Assembly (NCBI RefSeq): GCF_019393635.1
Contig: NC_057867.1
Coordinates: 68,389,492-68,453,491 of the forward strand
Reading direction: 5' to 3'
Origin: Dromiciops gliroides
Lineage: Eukaryota > Chordata > Mammalia > Microbiotheria > Microbiotheriidae
DNA length: 64,000 nt
The notes below the pieces were generated by a model, which worked only from the letters and a program-made list of their open reading frames with translations, ran no database searches and was not told the origin of the DNA. The stretch's first letter is position 1. Every line of letters starts with the position of its first letter. A program made the translations under genes and the position numbers. Positions 25,261 through 38,755 of this stretch are shown here, piece after piece.

Positions 25261-26640
25261 TGATTTTAGAATCTTTTTTTTTTCAGATTACCAGTTATTT
25301 CCTATTAGTCACACTTTATACCATCTACCATCCATAAAGGCAGGACATGAAAAAAAAACCCAAACCAAATTACGAAACAAAAAACTAACTGTGACTTTGC
25401 CATTTACAGTGACTTTTGAGTGTTCCTAAGAAATGCATTAGAGGTGTTTTCATCTTTAACAGAAACGAAGAAAAGACTAGTCTCCAAATACAGATGCTCA
25501 GTGATGCCAAGTGCCACAAAGTTTTATAATCAAACACAACCAGAACCATTTTATCCCTTAAAACATTTCAGTTACCACGTCAAGAAAATATCCAAGCATT
25601 TGACAAAGTAGAAATGCCTAATTTCAGAGGTCCCAGATTCAGAAGATATTAAGATGATGGATTCAGCAAGCATGGATCTTCTTTAAGCAAATATAGGGTC
25701 AAAAGCAAAAATCTTACCTTACTTAGTTCAAAAATACTTTTGCAAAAACAGGCTGTTAATCATCATCTCACAAATGAGACTTTTGTTTATTATATAATTG
25801 ATCAAATTCTGAGAAGATGAAACAACATCTGTACAATAGATATCAAGATTACCTCTGCAGGTCATTTTGGTTTCCCCACTAAATGATAAATGATCAATTC
25901 CACATGCAGAAGCGTTCTGTAAATAATTGTCCAACAGAAACATAAGCCAAGTGGCAAACAGGGAAAAAACGAGGCAGGTTTGTGGCATTTTGAAATCTTT
26001 TCATAGTGGCATTTACAATTTCATTATAAATTTGTCCTCCATTTTAATAAGTCTGTGTATATAGGATAGGAGCAGATGATCTCACGAACAGGAAATGAAG
26101 CATTTGGGGTTTCTTTTGTTTTTACCAAAGATCAGTTTCCAACATGCCACTCAATACCTCCCTATGTCAGTTTTCCCCTGAACGCTGTAATTTATTCTGC
26201 AAGTGGACCTGCTCAATGCCAAATTCTCTAATATTTACTTAGCAGATCAAATATGTTGTTTGCAAATCTACCTATGAGATCAAATGTTTTGTGTTTTTCC
26301 CCTTTTCACATATGTATTCACCTGGGAATAATATTCTAGGAGATGATGCGGAGAAGGTGAAAGTAACCTCTAGGGTTAACGGATGTAACACTGCTAGAAG
26401 GCTTCCAGCATTTTTTCTCGGGTCTGATTTGCATTCTGAGTTCTCCATTTTACATTGTGTTACAAAGTGAAGTTTAGTCCCCTACCATAGGATGCTTCTT
26501 TCAAGAATCTTATATTCATTTTAAATTAAGTATTTATTTCAACCAGGTTTTGTTTTCTTTATAGTAGTACCAGACACAAAAGTACAAAAATGTGGTATTT
26601 TGAACTAAACAATATTTCTGAGACCTGACATTTTTCACAC
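25261..26640. other. TENT5D downstream flank, possible long 3' UTR
   Basis: Repeat-poor sequence with no coding frame of interest. It may be transcribed if the AATAAA at 25224 is not the main site. Confidence 0.3.
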
Positions 26641-26655
26641 CACTGCACAACTTTC

Positions 26656-26658
26656 TGT

Positions 26659-26747
<89 letters not shown>

Positions 26748-26757
26748 CACATATATG
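26656..26757. repeat. Compound (TG)n(TA)n microsatellite
   Basis: A TG run to about 26690 switches abruptly to a TA run to about 26740, then decays. Confidence 0.9.
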
Positions 26758-29700
26758 TAACAGAGCATTAGGGTTCTCAGTATCGATTTCAATGTTATAT
26801 GGCCTCATTTCTTGCTTTTCTAGTATTTGGGACAAAGTAGGAAAGTGATCTACAAAGGGAAAAGATTGCACTAATAGTCCACCTGTGAGTGGTAGATAAA
26901 GAACAAGTGTAATTTTCTCATCGAAAGATAGTTAGTCAGATTTCACCCTTAGCATATTCTTAGTTGAAATTATTGATGACTGCCTGTGTATAAATAACAA
27001 AGGGCCATTTGCTTTATTATATCCTTATGAAACATGAAACCATCTGACAAGAACACATATGAAAATCATCTGTGGCAAGATCTAAAGAAGAATTATAACA
27101 GTAATGGTGAGTCAGTATAAATGATATTATCTGCAAGTAGCATTTTACTACCTAGAACCCTAACTATCTGAAAGCATTTGGGTATACCTGGCTGTCAAGG
27201 AATCCATCTGCTTCTTAAATGGTTCAACTGGTGATGTTAATTCCTTAAAGCCTACAAAGGAGAATCCTCAAGGGGTTCTGCTGAGGTTGTTATCACCAGG
27301 ACCCCAATTATTCCTGGTAAACTTACCTTTCTATGAGACTTTGATGGCTGCAAAGCCACACACTTATCCCTTTGATATACTTTTTCATTGGAGGACAGAA
27401 TTTACTGGCACATACATTACATATTTTCTGTCAAGTGGGAATCCTCACCTGAGACTATGAAGCTATTACTAGAGAGAAAACCAGTTCTTTAAAGGGAGAT
27501 AATAAATAGCCTTATTTTTCAGGCTTTCCCTGCCCAATCATCTCCCCAAAACGTTTTATGCTGAATTACAATCCCCACTGCATAAGCAACTCATACAGAT
27601 TAAGCTAGTGCTTTGGGAAGCCATATTATTTCAGATCATTGAGAAATTAGTTGGGATGTTTCTCACTCAGACAACTTAACAGTGACCTTCGGACCTCCTG
27701 AGGGAATAGAGAACATGCAAGACTCTGGCTCAATATTGTACATAGCTCATTTCATTTTAGGGGTGGGAGTTGTTACCCTTGCATATTCCCCAACCCTTGA
27801 CCACCTTTGCATGCATTCTGAGCTGAGGCTTACAGCATCAGATTGATTTCCCAGAAAGCCCATCTGAAAGAACATCTTGGTCCAGTACTAGAATTTCACC
27901 TGGTGAAACAACTTTAATAAGCCAAAAATGTAGGGTTCTTGCCACCATAATGTTCTATATTTTATGGATATCAAACTTATTGTCAATTGGCAAAATTTGG
28001 GGGGATGATTTAAAATGACTTGTATATAGAAACATTTCCTTAGCTAATGTGTCCAATGTCCATCTTAAAGAAAATTGGGATAGTAAGATTAAGCTTTTTG
28101 GTTAGGAAGTATCCCGAGTTCATTTTAAAACAAGAGCTAGAGCAATTGGGCTTTCAGCATAGTGTTTCATGAATCTACTAAATGTTAGAAACAAAGAAAA
28201 ACCCATTTGGTTTTGTATGTATTTTTGAGAGAGCATCAAGTAATGTAGGTAAACTATCATGAATGTTTTTCTTCATTCCCAAAAGGATTAAATAATCCCT
28301 ATGACCCTTTTAGAGCCAAGACTTCAAGGCACTGATTTATATTAGAAAAATAAGACAATAGTTATAGTTAGCATCTGCCAGGTCACGTGTAGAAGGCATT
28401 TTGGGGAAGAATGTGGCCAGGAGGGAGAATTTCTTTACAAAAATTGTACTTGTGGGACTCAAGTTTAAATTGATACCACCGAGTACTGGCATTAAGGCAA
28501 GTGGTTTCCAAATGAATTATTCCACTGCACTTATTTCTATACAGATCAGTGGTGACATTTGGACCATGTCCTTCAAGGGTCAATAATTTGCACTGACATT
28601 ATAGACGACCCTGGATGCTCATACTTGCACAAGTGAATTATTGACTTAGGATATACACAGCCATGGAAGTATCAGAGCATGTCTCCATGAGAATGATGAC
28701 TGTGATGAGTGTGATAAGTGCCATTGCACCACTATCATATTCAGTAGAAACATGTCATTTTCAGCGCAGTCCTTTACAGAAGAATTGTTCATATTCTGGA
28801 CCACTAGTAAGAGAATAAAATTTAACTTTTCAAACAATTGGACAAAATAAGTATAAACAAGAAATGTCTGTATGGACTTGGTTTAAATCTCTAAGGAAAT
28901 ACTAATGAGAAATTTGGGGCTAAATCAAGAAATCTAGTCACTTGTGCCAATTAACTCCTAAATGTATTTTAAAAGATAAGTGTATTTTAATTTTCCTTTG
29001 TAATTATTTAAAAAGTGGCCCATGTCTCTATATGAAATTGAAAAGTATTAGTCAGCATTTAAAAGGGGACATATTGGGAAAAGAGTTTTTAAAATTACTT
29101 TTGTTAAATTGGGTAAGTGACTTTTTGGAAAAAGTACATTAAATGGTTTCTGTGTAAATTATTTTCCAAATAAGTTTCAGAAGTTCTGTAGGGTGACACT
29201 GACACACAGGATAGATAAAAAGCCTTAAAAAAAGCAATAATCATTCATGGAACAAGCCCTACCTAAGTATCCACTATTTTCTCTAAATTTGGTTTACAGT
29301 GGAGTTATTTTAGCTTGATGACAGCAAAAAGCCTTTTTAAATAGGAGATTGTGAAAAATAATAACAGCTTTTTGAAGGTTAAAATTCAATCCTTTTAAAA
29401 GTACCTAAGTCCATCTTTACCCAGTATAAAAAGCATGATCATCTCTTGGATAAATAAAACAGGTACCAAAATAGAAGGTGAGCTAGCAAGAAGTTATTTG
29501 ATTTTTAAAATGTGGTGGAAGCATACGTTTAGTATATCACAAACTAGAAATTTACATGAAAGTCAATGAATATTTACTGAGTTGATGAGAATACCTCTAA
29601 AGAGGTTTCCAAATCTTTAGGATAATCTTTATATTTCCCAGATGTTGATACTTATTTGCCCCAAGAGCAGCCATTCATAATTCTGGCTTGTCATAACATG

Positions 29701-32700
29701 GAACTCTTACCTTTCCCAATATCTGCTAATATTTATGATACCACTCTCAGAGTGGAGAAATTCAACTTATTCCCACTCAGAATCTTATGAAAATTAAAAG
29801 TAATCTATATAAAGCTTAATGCCTAGCCTAAGAACCATCATTGCTTGTTTAGGGTCGAGCAGGATTTTGATTACATGAAGAGTATAATTCAATGAAAGAG
29901 GCTTTCACACAGTTATAGTGGATGGGAGAATCCTCTTTAAGAGACCAGATTGTTCAGGATTTCCCTTATCAAAAGTGGTAGAGTAACCTTAAAAATTCAG
30001 ACACTATAATTCTAAAGATGAACATGCATTTTTCAATCGGAACAAAGCAGTAATTCCGTGCATTTTAAAGAAGGAAAATATTTTAATTTGATTACTCTCT
30101 TAAATAGATGCCAGACTTTAAATTGATGCAGAATTGCACTTTGAGGGGGGAGGGGTTGAAATAAATAGTTAATGGGCTGACATCTTAAGCAAATCTCAGA
30201 AAAAAATATTTTTTTAAATAATCAAAACATTTTAAAAACCAGATTTTAGTTTACAATCAAATTTGTAATAAATTATAAGTCAAAATTCACAAAATATTTT
30301 TGAAATAATCTTTCCCATAGAATGAACTATTTTTAAAACTAATATGCCTTTTCAAACTCTAACAGTATTCCATTTGTTAGCTAATTTTGGTTCAATATAT
30401 TGCGAAAGGAGAGCCTCCAGTTTGCCTATTCTGTCATTGCCTAAATTTGCTATAGCTGAGCCTGCTCAGACCGGGTAGGAGGTATTCTGGTGATGGCCAC
30501 ATGTTTAGGTTTGACTTTCATGTAGCTAATGCAGCTTGGTATGCCAGTTGACAGATGACTAATGTTAGAGCTAAAGGTGACACAGAGAGCTCAGAATTGG
30601 TAAAGCCATTTTGCTGCTGCTCCTTGAAAAAATAAAATCCAAACACATCTGATCAAATATACTTGCCTTGTGCCCATGATGGGATGCTAAATTGAATTGA
30701 AAGAAAGCTTGAATTGGCTCTGGACAGCCTAGCCTATTTGTAGGGGGGCATCCCAGTACCTGGAAGTTCCAGCTTTATCCAGATAAGACAAACTGACTGA
30801 ACCCAATCAGAACATTTGTTTCTGATTTAGTACAGTTTCCCTGTGCAGACACAACCTTAATTTTTTTTCTAATGGAGACACCATATTATTTCTATTTCAT
30901 GCCAATCGCCAAAAGGCTAAACATTAAAGAAGTACAACTACATACAATATCCTATCAAAAGAGAACAAAAATTAAACAGGTGAGACATCTTTTGTAGTAT
31001 GCAGAAGGGACCCAAACTTAGTCCCTGTAGCTGAAACAGTCCATCCACATATCATATGGCAATCAAGATGGATCATGAAGATACTAGAAGTGACCAGTCC
31101 TGCTCCTCATGGTCTGCTTATTCAGTCATCCTATTGTTAGAAACAATCAGATTCCTGTTGCTCTTGTATATATATATATGGCATGAAGTCACTTGCCGCC
31201 GCTCAAGTTAGTGGCGTTACCTTTAAATGCTTATTTGAAAAGTGTGTAGTTATAAAGTTCTTTCTTTTAAAAAAAGTCTCTTGGACATTGAAGGGCCTAG
31301 CAAAGTGAAGAAGTGAGGCAATTTTCTGGGTAATTAAAAAAAAAAACACTGCTGAGGAAAGAGTAGAGGGCAGCGGTATCAGAGAAAGGAATCACTTACT
31401 TGGATGTTTGGTCTTCATGGCCCAGCCCCAGTACACTGAGTAATTGATCAGACCTTCATAATGATTAGATATGAGAAAAACTTCAATGGCGTTATTCCAA
31501 TGGGATATAGACCAATTCATCTGATGCAGAATAAATTAACTTGAAACTGTTCTAATATAGAATTTGTTTCAGACAAGAAGGGTTGGAAATCAGAAAGAAA
31601 AAGTAAGGCAGGCGTGATGAATCCATAAAACAGTTACCTTACAGATTTATTTTGAGCCTTACTTCATTCAAAATCAGTTGTTTAGCCTTAAAGAAAATTT
31701 AGGAAACGGGGGTTATAATTACTTTGTGAGGAATAGTTTATAGGAGATAGAAAGTGACAGAAACATCCATTACCCAGGGACCTCAAGTGAGCTTGCTGAT
31801 GGCCTATGATTTTCTATATTGTCACATCAAGAAGGCCTATGTTTTCACATGACACACAACAGTTGATAAGAGCAGTGCATTCATATAGCTTTATAAAGGC
31901 TTTTCAGTGTCTTTATCTCATAATTCATGTTGCTATCGTTTGAATTTTTACTACAATCATTTTAATGTGTTTTCAAGTATTTGCCATGCTTCTCTAAAGG
32001 AAAGTTTTGTGGATAGCATAGATGGAGCACCTGTGAGGTGACTATGACATGTTTAGGATAAGTTGGCTAAGATATACAGTTCTTTTTGGTTTAATGTTTA
32101 CTATAATCTAAATTTAAATGGTTCTCTTTACTATTTTCTGATTATTGCTAGTATGTGTCTAAGTAAGAATTGCATGTTCTGTTTTGGAAAGTAGTATATT
32201 ATTGTTGACAGAAGTTGCAATGCTATATAAAAAGTGTAAGTTTTTGTGGTTAAAATAAAAACACCACAATTTAAAGAAACTGATTCTACCATTGTAAGCA
32301 TATTCTTATCTAATAGCACTTTCCCCTTGTTTGGTTAGATGTGTTCTATGCCTTTCTGTGAATTGTGTTGAATAAGCATCGTGGAGACTCTGTTATTAGA
32401 TTAAAATGAGTTCTGAAATAAAATCACTGTGAAACACGCACCAATGTGTCAGCTACTTAATGGATCAAATGCTTGTTATTTCAAATGTCACCAATTAAAT
32501 GTGTGTGATGTGTTTGGAAAAGTATTTAGGAAAAAATTCTCCTCTGGAATTTGGACATAATCCCCACTGGCTTCATTAGAAGTTGTATGTGGGGAACATA
32601 AGGGGGGATGGCCCTCAGAGTGTCTAATGGCTCTCAATAATTCATAATAGATTAACCAACAGATAACCCTTCTCCACATAGCATAGTGATATAGATGGCA

Positions 32701-33814
32701 TATGTTACATTCACTTCCCAAACTTCTTTTGACTTACAGTTGTATTGTTCATTTGCTTCTCTCCCCCAAATAAGTAGTACTTAGGACTCATTTAATCTTA
32801 TGCCTGGCAAAAGCACAAATGGTGTTGAAATTAACATGATGGTAGCCACATTAGATGTAAATATCCCAATCTGGTTAAAGGAAAAAAGGTACCATGGAAG
32901 GACTAAGGGTATGGGATATAGAGCCTGCCAATTCGACCACATTGATTGGTGTTTCTATGCTTCTTGTGATAGAGTGAGAGCTAGTCTAAATGCCGTCCTA
33001 TTTGGAATTCAGCAACATTTTAAGAAATATCCTTTACAAATGACAATGTAATCAGATTTTCTCTATTTCATATTAATCACAAATTAACCTTGAAATGACA
33101 AAGCTGAATAGAGTTGGGTACAATCTCCACTTTAAAACAACAACAGCAAACACAGACATCTTCTGTAATATTCAAGGAGGCCATTAATGTTGTCCCTATG
33201 CCAAAGAAATATGTAATAAAGTGTATTTTTATAGTGAAAGAAAGGAAAGAGAACTATATTAGCATCAATATCCTTTAAGGACAAAAGATTAATGGTACTT
33301 CTCCTGGGAAGTTTTTCCCACTGGTTGCACAATTTGCACAATTTGCCACTGCTCAGACTTGCCATTCCCAGCCAAATAAAACTCCCTATACTCTTTGCAG
33401 CAACATCCTAAATTAGCCACTTGAATTTATTCTGTTCATTTCCATTAAAAACCTAGCAGGAGTATTTCCTTTCCCTAAGCCCAAGAGGCAAATGCCACTT
33501 GGCATTAAATGCATTAGAATAATGATGATTAGTATATTTCATTTTCTATCACATTTCATATGAGACATAAACAAATTGCTCTTCCCAGATGCTTTCACAT
33601 TCACCTTTTTTGCATCCTGTGTCATTACAGAATCTATATTTCTAAAATCACAATTAGTAGCCATGGAAAGCACTAAAACATTATGTTTTTAAATGCAATT
33701 CTGATAGTAAATTGGTACATTTGTGAAATGAACCCTACATACTTTTCAATTCTGTTTTCTACACTTCGACACATAAAAGACATAGTATTGATTTCATGGA
33801 ACAAAATCTAAATT
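26758..33814. other. Repeat-poor intergenic block of about 7 kb
   Basis: I see no gene, SINE or recent LINE here. There are scattered A/T runs, a short (TA)n near 31166 and AATAAA hexamers (for example near 32415). The lack of young insertions is its only notable property. Confidence 0.4.
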
Positions 33815-33985
33815 GTACAATAGTACAACTGGAAGGGACCTTAGAGATCATTAAGGCCATTTTACTCACCTATTTTACAAATTAAGACACCGAAGTCCAG
33901 AGAGATTGTGCAAGGACAGGGCAGAGTTGGGTCTTAAAAGGTCTCCTGGGTCCAAGTCCAGAATTCTTTCCTCTGGTGAGTATGA
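33815..33985 (-). repeat. THER1/MIR3-type SINE
   Basis: In order: ACAACTGGAAGGGACCTTAG, AGATCATTAAGGCCATTTTA, CACCGAAGTCCAGAGAGATT, then a degraded right end TTCTTTCCTCTGG. Confidence 0.6.
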
Positions 33986-34889
33986 GAAGGGTTGTAGATA
34001 AAATGTAGAGTTGAGGTTCCATCAAATCATTTCCCAAGGCAGATAAAGGAAAGAGATGGCAGGAATTGCCAAATGTTGGAGCAGAACTATAAAAGAAAAT
34101 TAAACAAGAAAATATCCATGAGTGATCTAAAACAATTTCTTTAAAGTAATTAGCATCCTCCTGAAGACATACAAAGACATCATAGCCATTCAAACCCTCA
34201 CACTCTGCAATGAAAAGGGATAGGGAGTGTACTCCAGGGTAAGCCCTCAGTACACTGTCTTTGGAGCTGTCCTCTACAGATTTGTTGGCATACCCTTTAT
34301 CACCCCCAAATGCCCAGTGTCTTCATGCTTCATATTCTTCTGTGCCAGGGCCCACTATGGGGGTGATATGCTCTCCTAAACAAGCTCACAACATTTATCT
34401 CCCCCATTTAACATCCCAATCCCTCAAATCCCTCCCTACTTTGTGCTGGGTGACACTAGTTGCCAATGGATTAATAAGATAATCTTACACCTCTTTATGT
34501 GTGAACTAGTTACTCAGATACCTGGAGTCCTTTTTAGTGTCTATCTCCAGAGAGCCTTTACCCATACTTTACTTATGTGGGATGGTTCACCAGGACCCAT
34601 AGGGGAGACTCAGTTTCATTGGCTAAGATCTGTCTCACAGGAAACAAGATGGCAGAACTTTGGGCTTAGAAAAGAGACTTCCAGCTATGTTGTTTCCTGA
34701 CCCAAGGCTACTGTCAATGACCAGCTTTCATGCTTCACACTACACCAGCCACATTCTGGCAAAGTAAGAAAGACTTTTGCATTATCTAGCAATTAAAAGG
34801 AGGGTACTCCGCAGCAGTTAATTACTTCTTGATGAACTTGAAGAGCAGGTTTGAGGCACAGAGGACATGGAAGGAAATTCTAAAACAAT

Positions 34890-35345
34890 CAATTTGACTC
34901 CATTCAATAAATATCGAGCAGTTACTACAGGAGGTGTTGGGGTTACAAAGAAAAAAAATGAAAATAATGCCTGCCCTCAATGAATTTATATTACACAGAG
35001 GGCGAACAACATCTATACAGATAAATAAATACAAAATGTATCAGGTGCAGGGATCAAATAAAGAGAAGGAAAAGCAGAGGCAGGAGGAAATAGTGTCACA
35101 AAAATCCAGGGAGAAAAACTCATCTGAAATACTGCAGGGACTTAAAAATGAGAATTGAGAAGAGGCCATCAGATTTGGCAATTAAGAGATTACTCTTAGA
35201 GAAAGCAAGTCAGAAAATATTACAAAAGGATGCAAAATTGAGTGGAAGGTAAGACAGTAGATGTTAGTATAGATAGCTTTCCCCAAGAGTTTGACTATTA
35301 AAGGAAGAAGAGCAATTGGTCAATACCTTGAGGGAATGTTAGGAT
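34890..35345 (+). repeat. L2-like dispersed repeat
   Basis: Begins ATTCAATAAATATCGAGCAG, followed by CAATGAATTTATATTACACA. Later GAGAAGAGGCCATCAGATTT, GGCAATTAAGAGATTACTCT and CAAGAGTTTGACTATTAAAG parallel the copy at 20080-20900. Confidence 0.5.
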
Positions 35346-35671
35346 TCCCCTTTATTACCCTCCCTCTGGCAGCAAAGGCAACCCCCAGCTTCGATAGTTC
35401 TGGATAAGAAAAGTTTAAGTCCTCCAAAGCTTGGTTTGGCATGACAACTGGTGAGAAGTCTAGAGAGTAACAAAGTTTTTTGGTGGTTCTAAATTCAGTA
35501 ACATCACCAGTTCAGTTCAAAGCTGTCAACTCATACTTGCTTCACATGGTTTATGGATTGAAACTCCTTCAGGTCTTCAGTTAATCTGCTGCAGTTCTAC
35601 TTATCCCAACACCATCACTGTCATCATTGTCATCATCATCATTTCCCTATAATTATTATCATTACATTCTT

Positions 35672-35808
35672 TTTTTTGCAGGGCAATGGGGGTTAAGTGA
35701 CTTGCCCAGGGTCACACAGTAAGTGCCAAGTGTCTGAGGCCAGATTTGAACTCAGGTCCTCCTGACTCCAGGGCTGGTGCTTTATCCACTGTGCCACCTA
35801 GCCACCCC
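35672..35808 (-). repeat. WSINE1-like SINE
   Basis: Antisense copy with a T-run head and an end reading GTGCCACCTAGCCACCCC. Target-site duplication TTACATTCTT at 35662-35671 and 35809-35818. Confidence 0.8.
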
Positions 35809-35818
35809 TTACATTCTT

Positions 35819-36010
35819 AATTATATTCCATATAATGCTTGGGAAGTGCTTTCCTCAGAAGATTCCCCTGAAAGAGTGAGTGCAAATGACATTTTATTTC
35901 TCATTTTACAGATGAGGAAAATGAGGTTCAGAGAGGGTCTACACAGTTGGCAAAGGGCAGAAACAGGACTGAACCAAGGTTTATTGGCTTCCAGTATTTG
36001 GCCTGAAATC
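35819..36010 (-). repeat. MIR fragment
   Basis: In order: AATGCTTGGGAAGTGCTTTC, CTCATTTTACAGATGAGGAA, AATGAGGTTCAGAGAGGGTC. The SINE at 35672 lies against its edge. Confidence 0.5.
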
Positions 36011-36697
36011 TCCCATTGTCTCTTGCCCTTTCACATGTAGGCTTGCTCCCCAAGTACCTGTTCACCAGACAAATTTGCAAAGGGCAGGGATGGTCCTTGG
36101 ATCTTAGCAAGAAAATCCTACATTGTACATCTGGCCATCTGGCCTCTGGTATCCACTTGACTTTCCAGATCCAGCCTCATTTGGCAGTGTGAGCTCATCC
36201 TTGCCTTAAACAAACAAACAAACAAGCATACAACTACCCCACTCCACCTCAATTTTCTACATATAAATATTTTCTTAACATTCGTAGTGTGGAGCAAATC
36301 TTGCTTTCTCCAGATGACAAGAACATTATGATGGCCATATGTTCATCTGCTTCCATGAGAGAGGAAGCCTAACCCTTGGGGCACTGGGGGCAGCTGCCAT
36401 GGTTGCTGTTTTTACAGCCCCATGATGATTGTTAACAATACGATTCAGCAAGATGTTTGGGAAACAGGTGCATGCTCACATTTCATTGAAAATAAGTATG
36501 CTTCCCCAAAAGCAGAAACATCTCTAAGCCATTTCTCTTACTCCTCATCATTTCATTTGGAACCTATGCAGGGTTTTGCATTCAAACCCAAAATTCAGTT
36601 CAACTATTGTCATTTAAGCACCTATTATACGAAGGGCCCTGTGTACTAGATAATAAGGATGTGCAGTATTGAAAATTAAATATAGTTTAATCTGCCT

Positions 36698-36861
36698 GTC
36701 TCCTAAAAATTAATAAACAGATCAGAGAAATTGATTTTATAATATCTCCTACAAATAATAATAATAATAAACAATAAACAGAGACATGTCTCCCACAGAA
36801 CAAAACCATATCAGAGAACATAATGTCTCTTACAGGATAAACCAGATCAGAGACAGACAGG
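36698..36861. repeat. Degenerate short tandem repeat, about four units
   Basis: Four successive units of 37-47 bp start TCTC(C/T)(T/C) and carry CAGATCAGAGA- or ATCAGAGAACAT-like sequence; starts near 36698, 36745, 36788 and 36825. A (AAT)n run expands the second unit. Confidence 0.45.
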
Positions 36862-37364
36862 AAAAAGCATAATACTAGTTAATTTTTTCCCAGGAAGAAA
36901 GAAAACATGATTACTATGGAGAACCCCCTCCTCAGAAGGGAACTCAGGGACTCCCTCTTTCTGAGAGTATATAAGGTTTTATTGGCCCATGGTTTACAGA
37001 GTGTTATCAGTTTCAATAGTATGATAAATTCAACCCAGAAGCAAAAGCAGTTTAATGATTTCAGTTATAACAAGTATGGAAGAAATACAGAAACATCATG
37101 ATAAGATGACAGGATTCCAAAAAAAGGGTTTGGCTAGGATGAGGACTTCCAGATGTCCCCATAAGATAGGGACTTGCTATCCTTAGGGAAAAGAAGTCAC
37201 CAGGTAGGGTCTTTTATCTGCTAGCTATCTGGGTTCAGTTTGGAGTTCAGTTGAAGGCCATTTTGCTCCTATTAACCTAGGGTTTCATAAAAAAACACTT
37301 TTTGGCTAATAAGGCACCTCCATCAAATCCAGATGATCCATACATTCATATTAACAACAGATAG
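36862..37364. other. Unassigned sequence
   Basis: It contains a TATATAAGG box near 36968 and no frame of interest. It may be part of a decayed interspersed repeat together with the tandem repeat to its left, but I cannot name one. Confidence 0.25.
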
Positions 37365-38135
37365 ATGAGACATAGACCCTGTTCTTGATGAAATTACAAT
37401 CTAATAGGAAGAAATTGCATGTTCCCAAGTAACTATAGTATAAAGAAAGTGCTAAAAAATCATTGAAATGTATTTATAGTTACATTTATTTGAAGGTTTA
37501 TAAAGCACTTGATGTATATATTCTTTGAGCCTCACAACAGCTCTGTGAGCTAAGTACTACAAATATCATTCCCATTTTGCAGCTGAGGAAAATGGAAGGT
37601 CAAGGATTTTAAATAATTTTTCCCATGGTCACATAGCTAGCAAACACGAGAAGCAGTAATTGACTCCAGGTCAACTATGCATTACTCCATCGTGCCTTTC
37701 AAAAAAGGTGCAATGGAAACATAGGCAAAGTACTTTGAGAAATCTGAGGGCAAGAGAGCATTTTTATCTGGAAGAGAAGGAAAGGGGGGAGAAGAGAAGG
37801 GAAAAGAATGGGAGGGGAAGAGAATGAGAGGATGGGCTTCATGGTGGATGTGATGCCTGAGTTGAATCTTGGAGGAAGGGAAAGATTTTATTAGACTAAA
37901 GTGGGAAAGGAGGATAAAGGGAGAACATGGAGGACATGGAGCTGAATAATATGCAATAAGTCTATTTATACTTTATTCAATATGCAATAGGAAGCTACTG
38001 TAAGCTTTTAAGTAGAGGAATGGTGTGTTAAAAAGAGTCTTCCTCTCTGTGTGAAGGACAGACTTGAAAGGAGATAGACTCCAAACAGGAAGGTCACTAA
38101 AGAGGCAATTACAGAGGTGACCAACAAAATGGTTG
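37365..38135 (+). repeat. L2-like dispersed repeat with an internal MIR
   Basis: CCTGTTCTTGATGAAATTAC at the left and CAATAGGAAGCTACTGTAAG, GAGGAATGGTGTGTTAAAAA at the right fit one dispersed repeat. An antisense MIR (about 37475-37715: CCCATTTTGCAGCTGAGGAA, GGTCACATAGCTAGCAAA) lies between. Confidence 0.45.
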
Positions 38136-38755
38136 ATTAGTCACTTCTCCCATTATGTCTCCCTTGAAGGAAATATGTACCAGATGTAATTATAATTAAA
38201 TCCAATTTTATTAATAAAGGATTTTATCTTATTGAATAATAATTGGAGAACTCTAATACTTGCTTGTAGATTGAAACTTACTGTCCCTCCTCTGTCAACC
38301 TTCATGTACCAGTGGCAGGAGTATATCTAAGCTCTCAAACTTGTATAGGGCTGACTCCTCCCCCCAGAGTAGGGATACCCCATTAGTATAGTAATTGTAC
38401 ACAAACACCCCCCACACCTCCTTCCTGCAAGAAGTAGCAGACACTGTTCCGTGTTAAGGAAAAAGATGAGAGTAGCAGTAGGAAGTAGTTAGGGTATCAA
38501 GATGAGTGGCTATGGTGGGCCTCAAGTAGACTGAAATTTAACTAAAGCCAATCCTGTCCCTTAAGAGAATGCTTAGGACAAGGACCCAGGGTCAACCAAG
38601 AGAATCCACTTATCACCAGAAAAAAAAAATCCTATGCTTCAAGCTCTAAGAAACATAGTGGTTAAAATGAACACTATCAATGACAACAAATTTCACATTT
38701 TTTGGCAGCCAAAAAGTTAATGTGACGTGAAACTGCATGAAGAGAAGTATAATGT
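38136..38755. other. Unassigned sequence
   Basis: No gene or nameable repeat seen. Confidence 0.3.
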
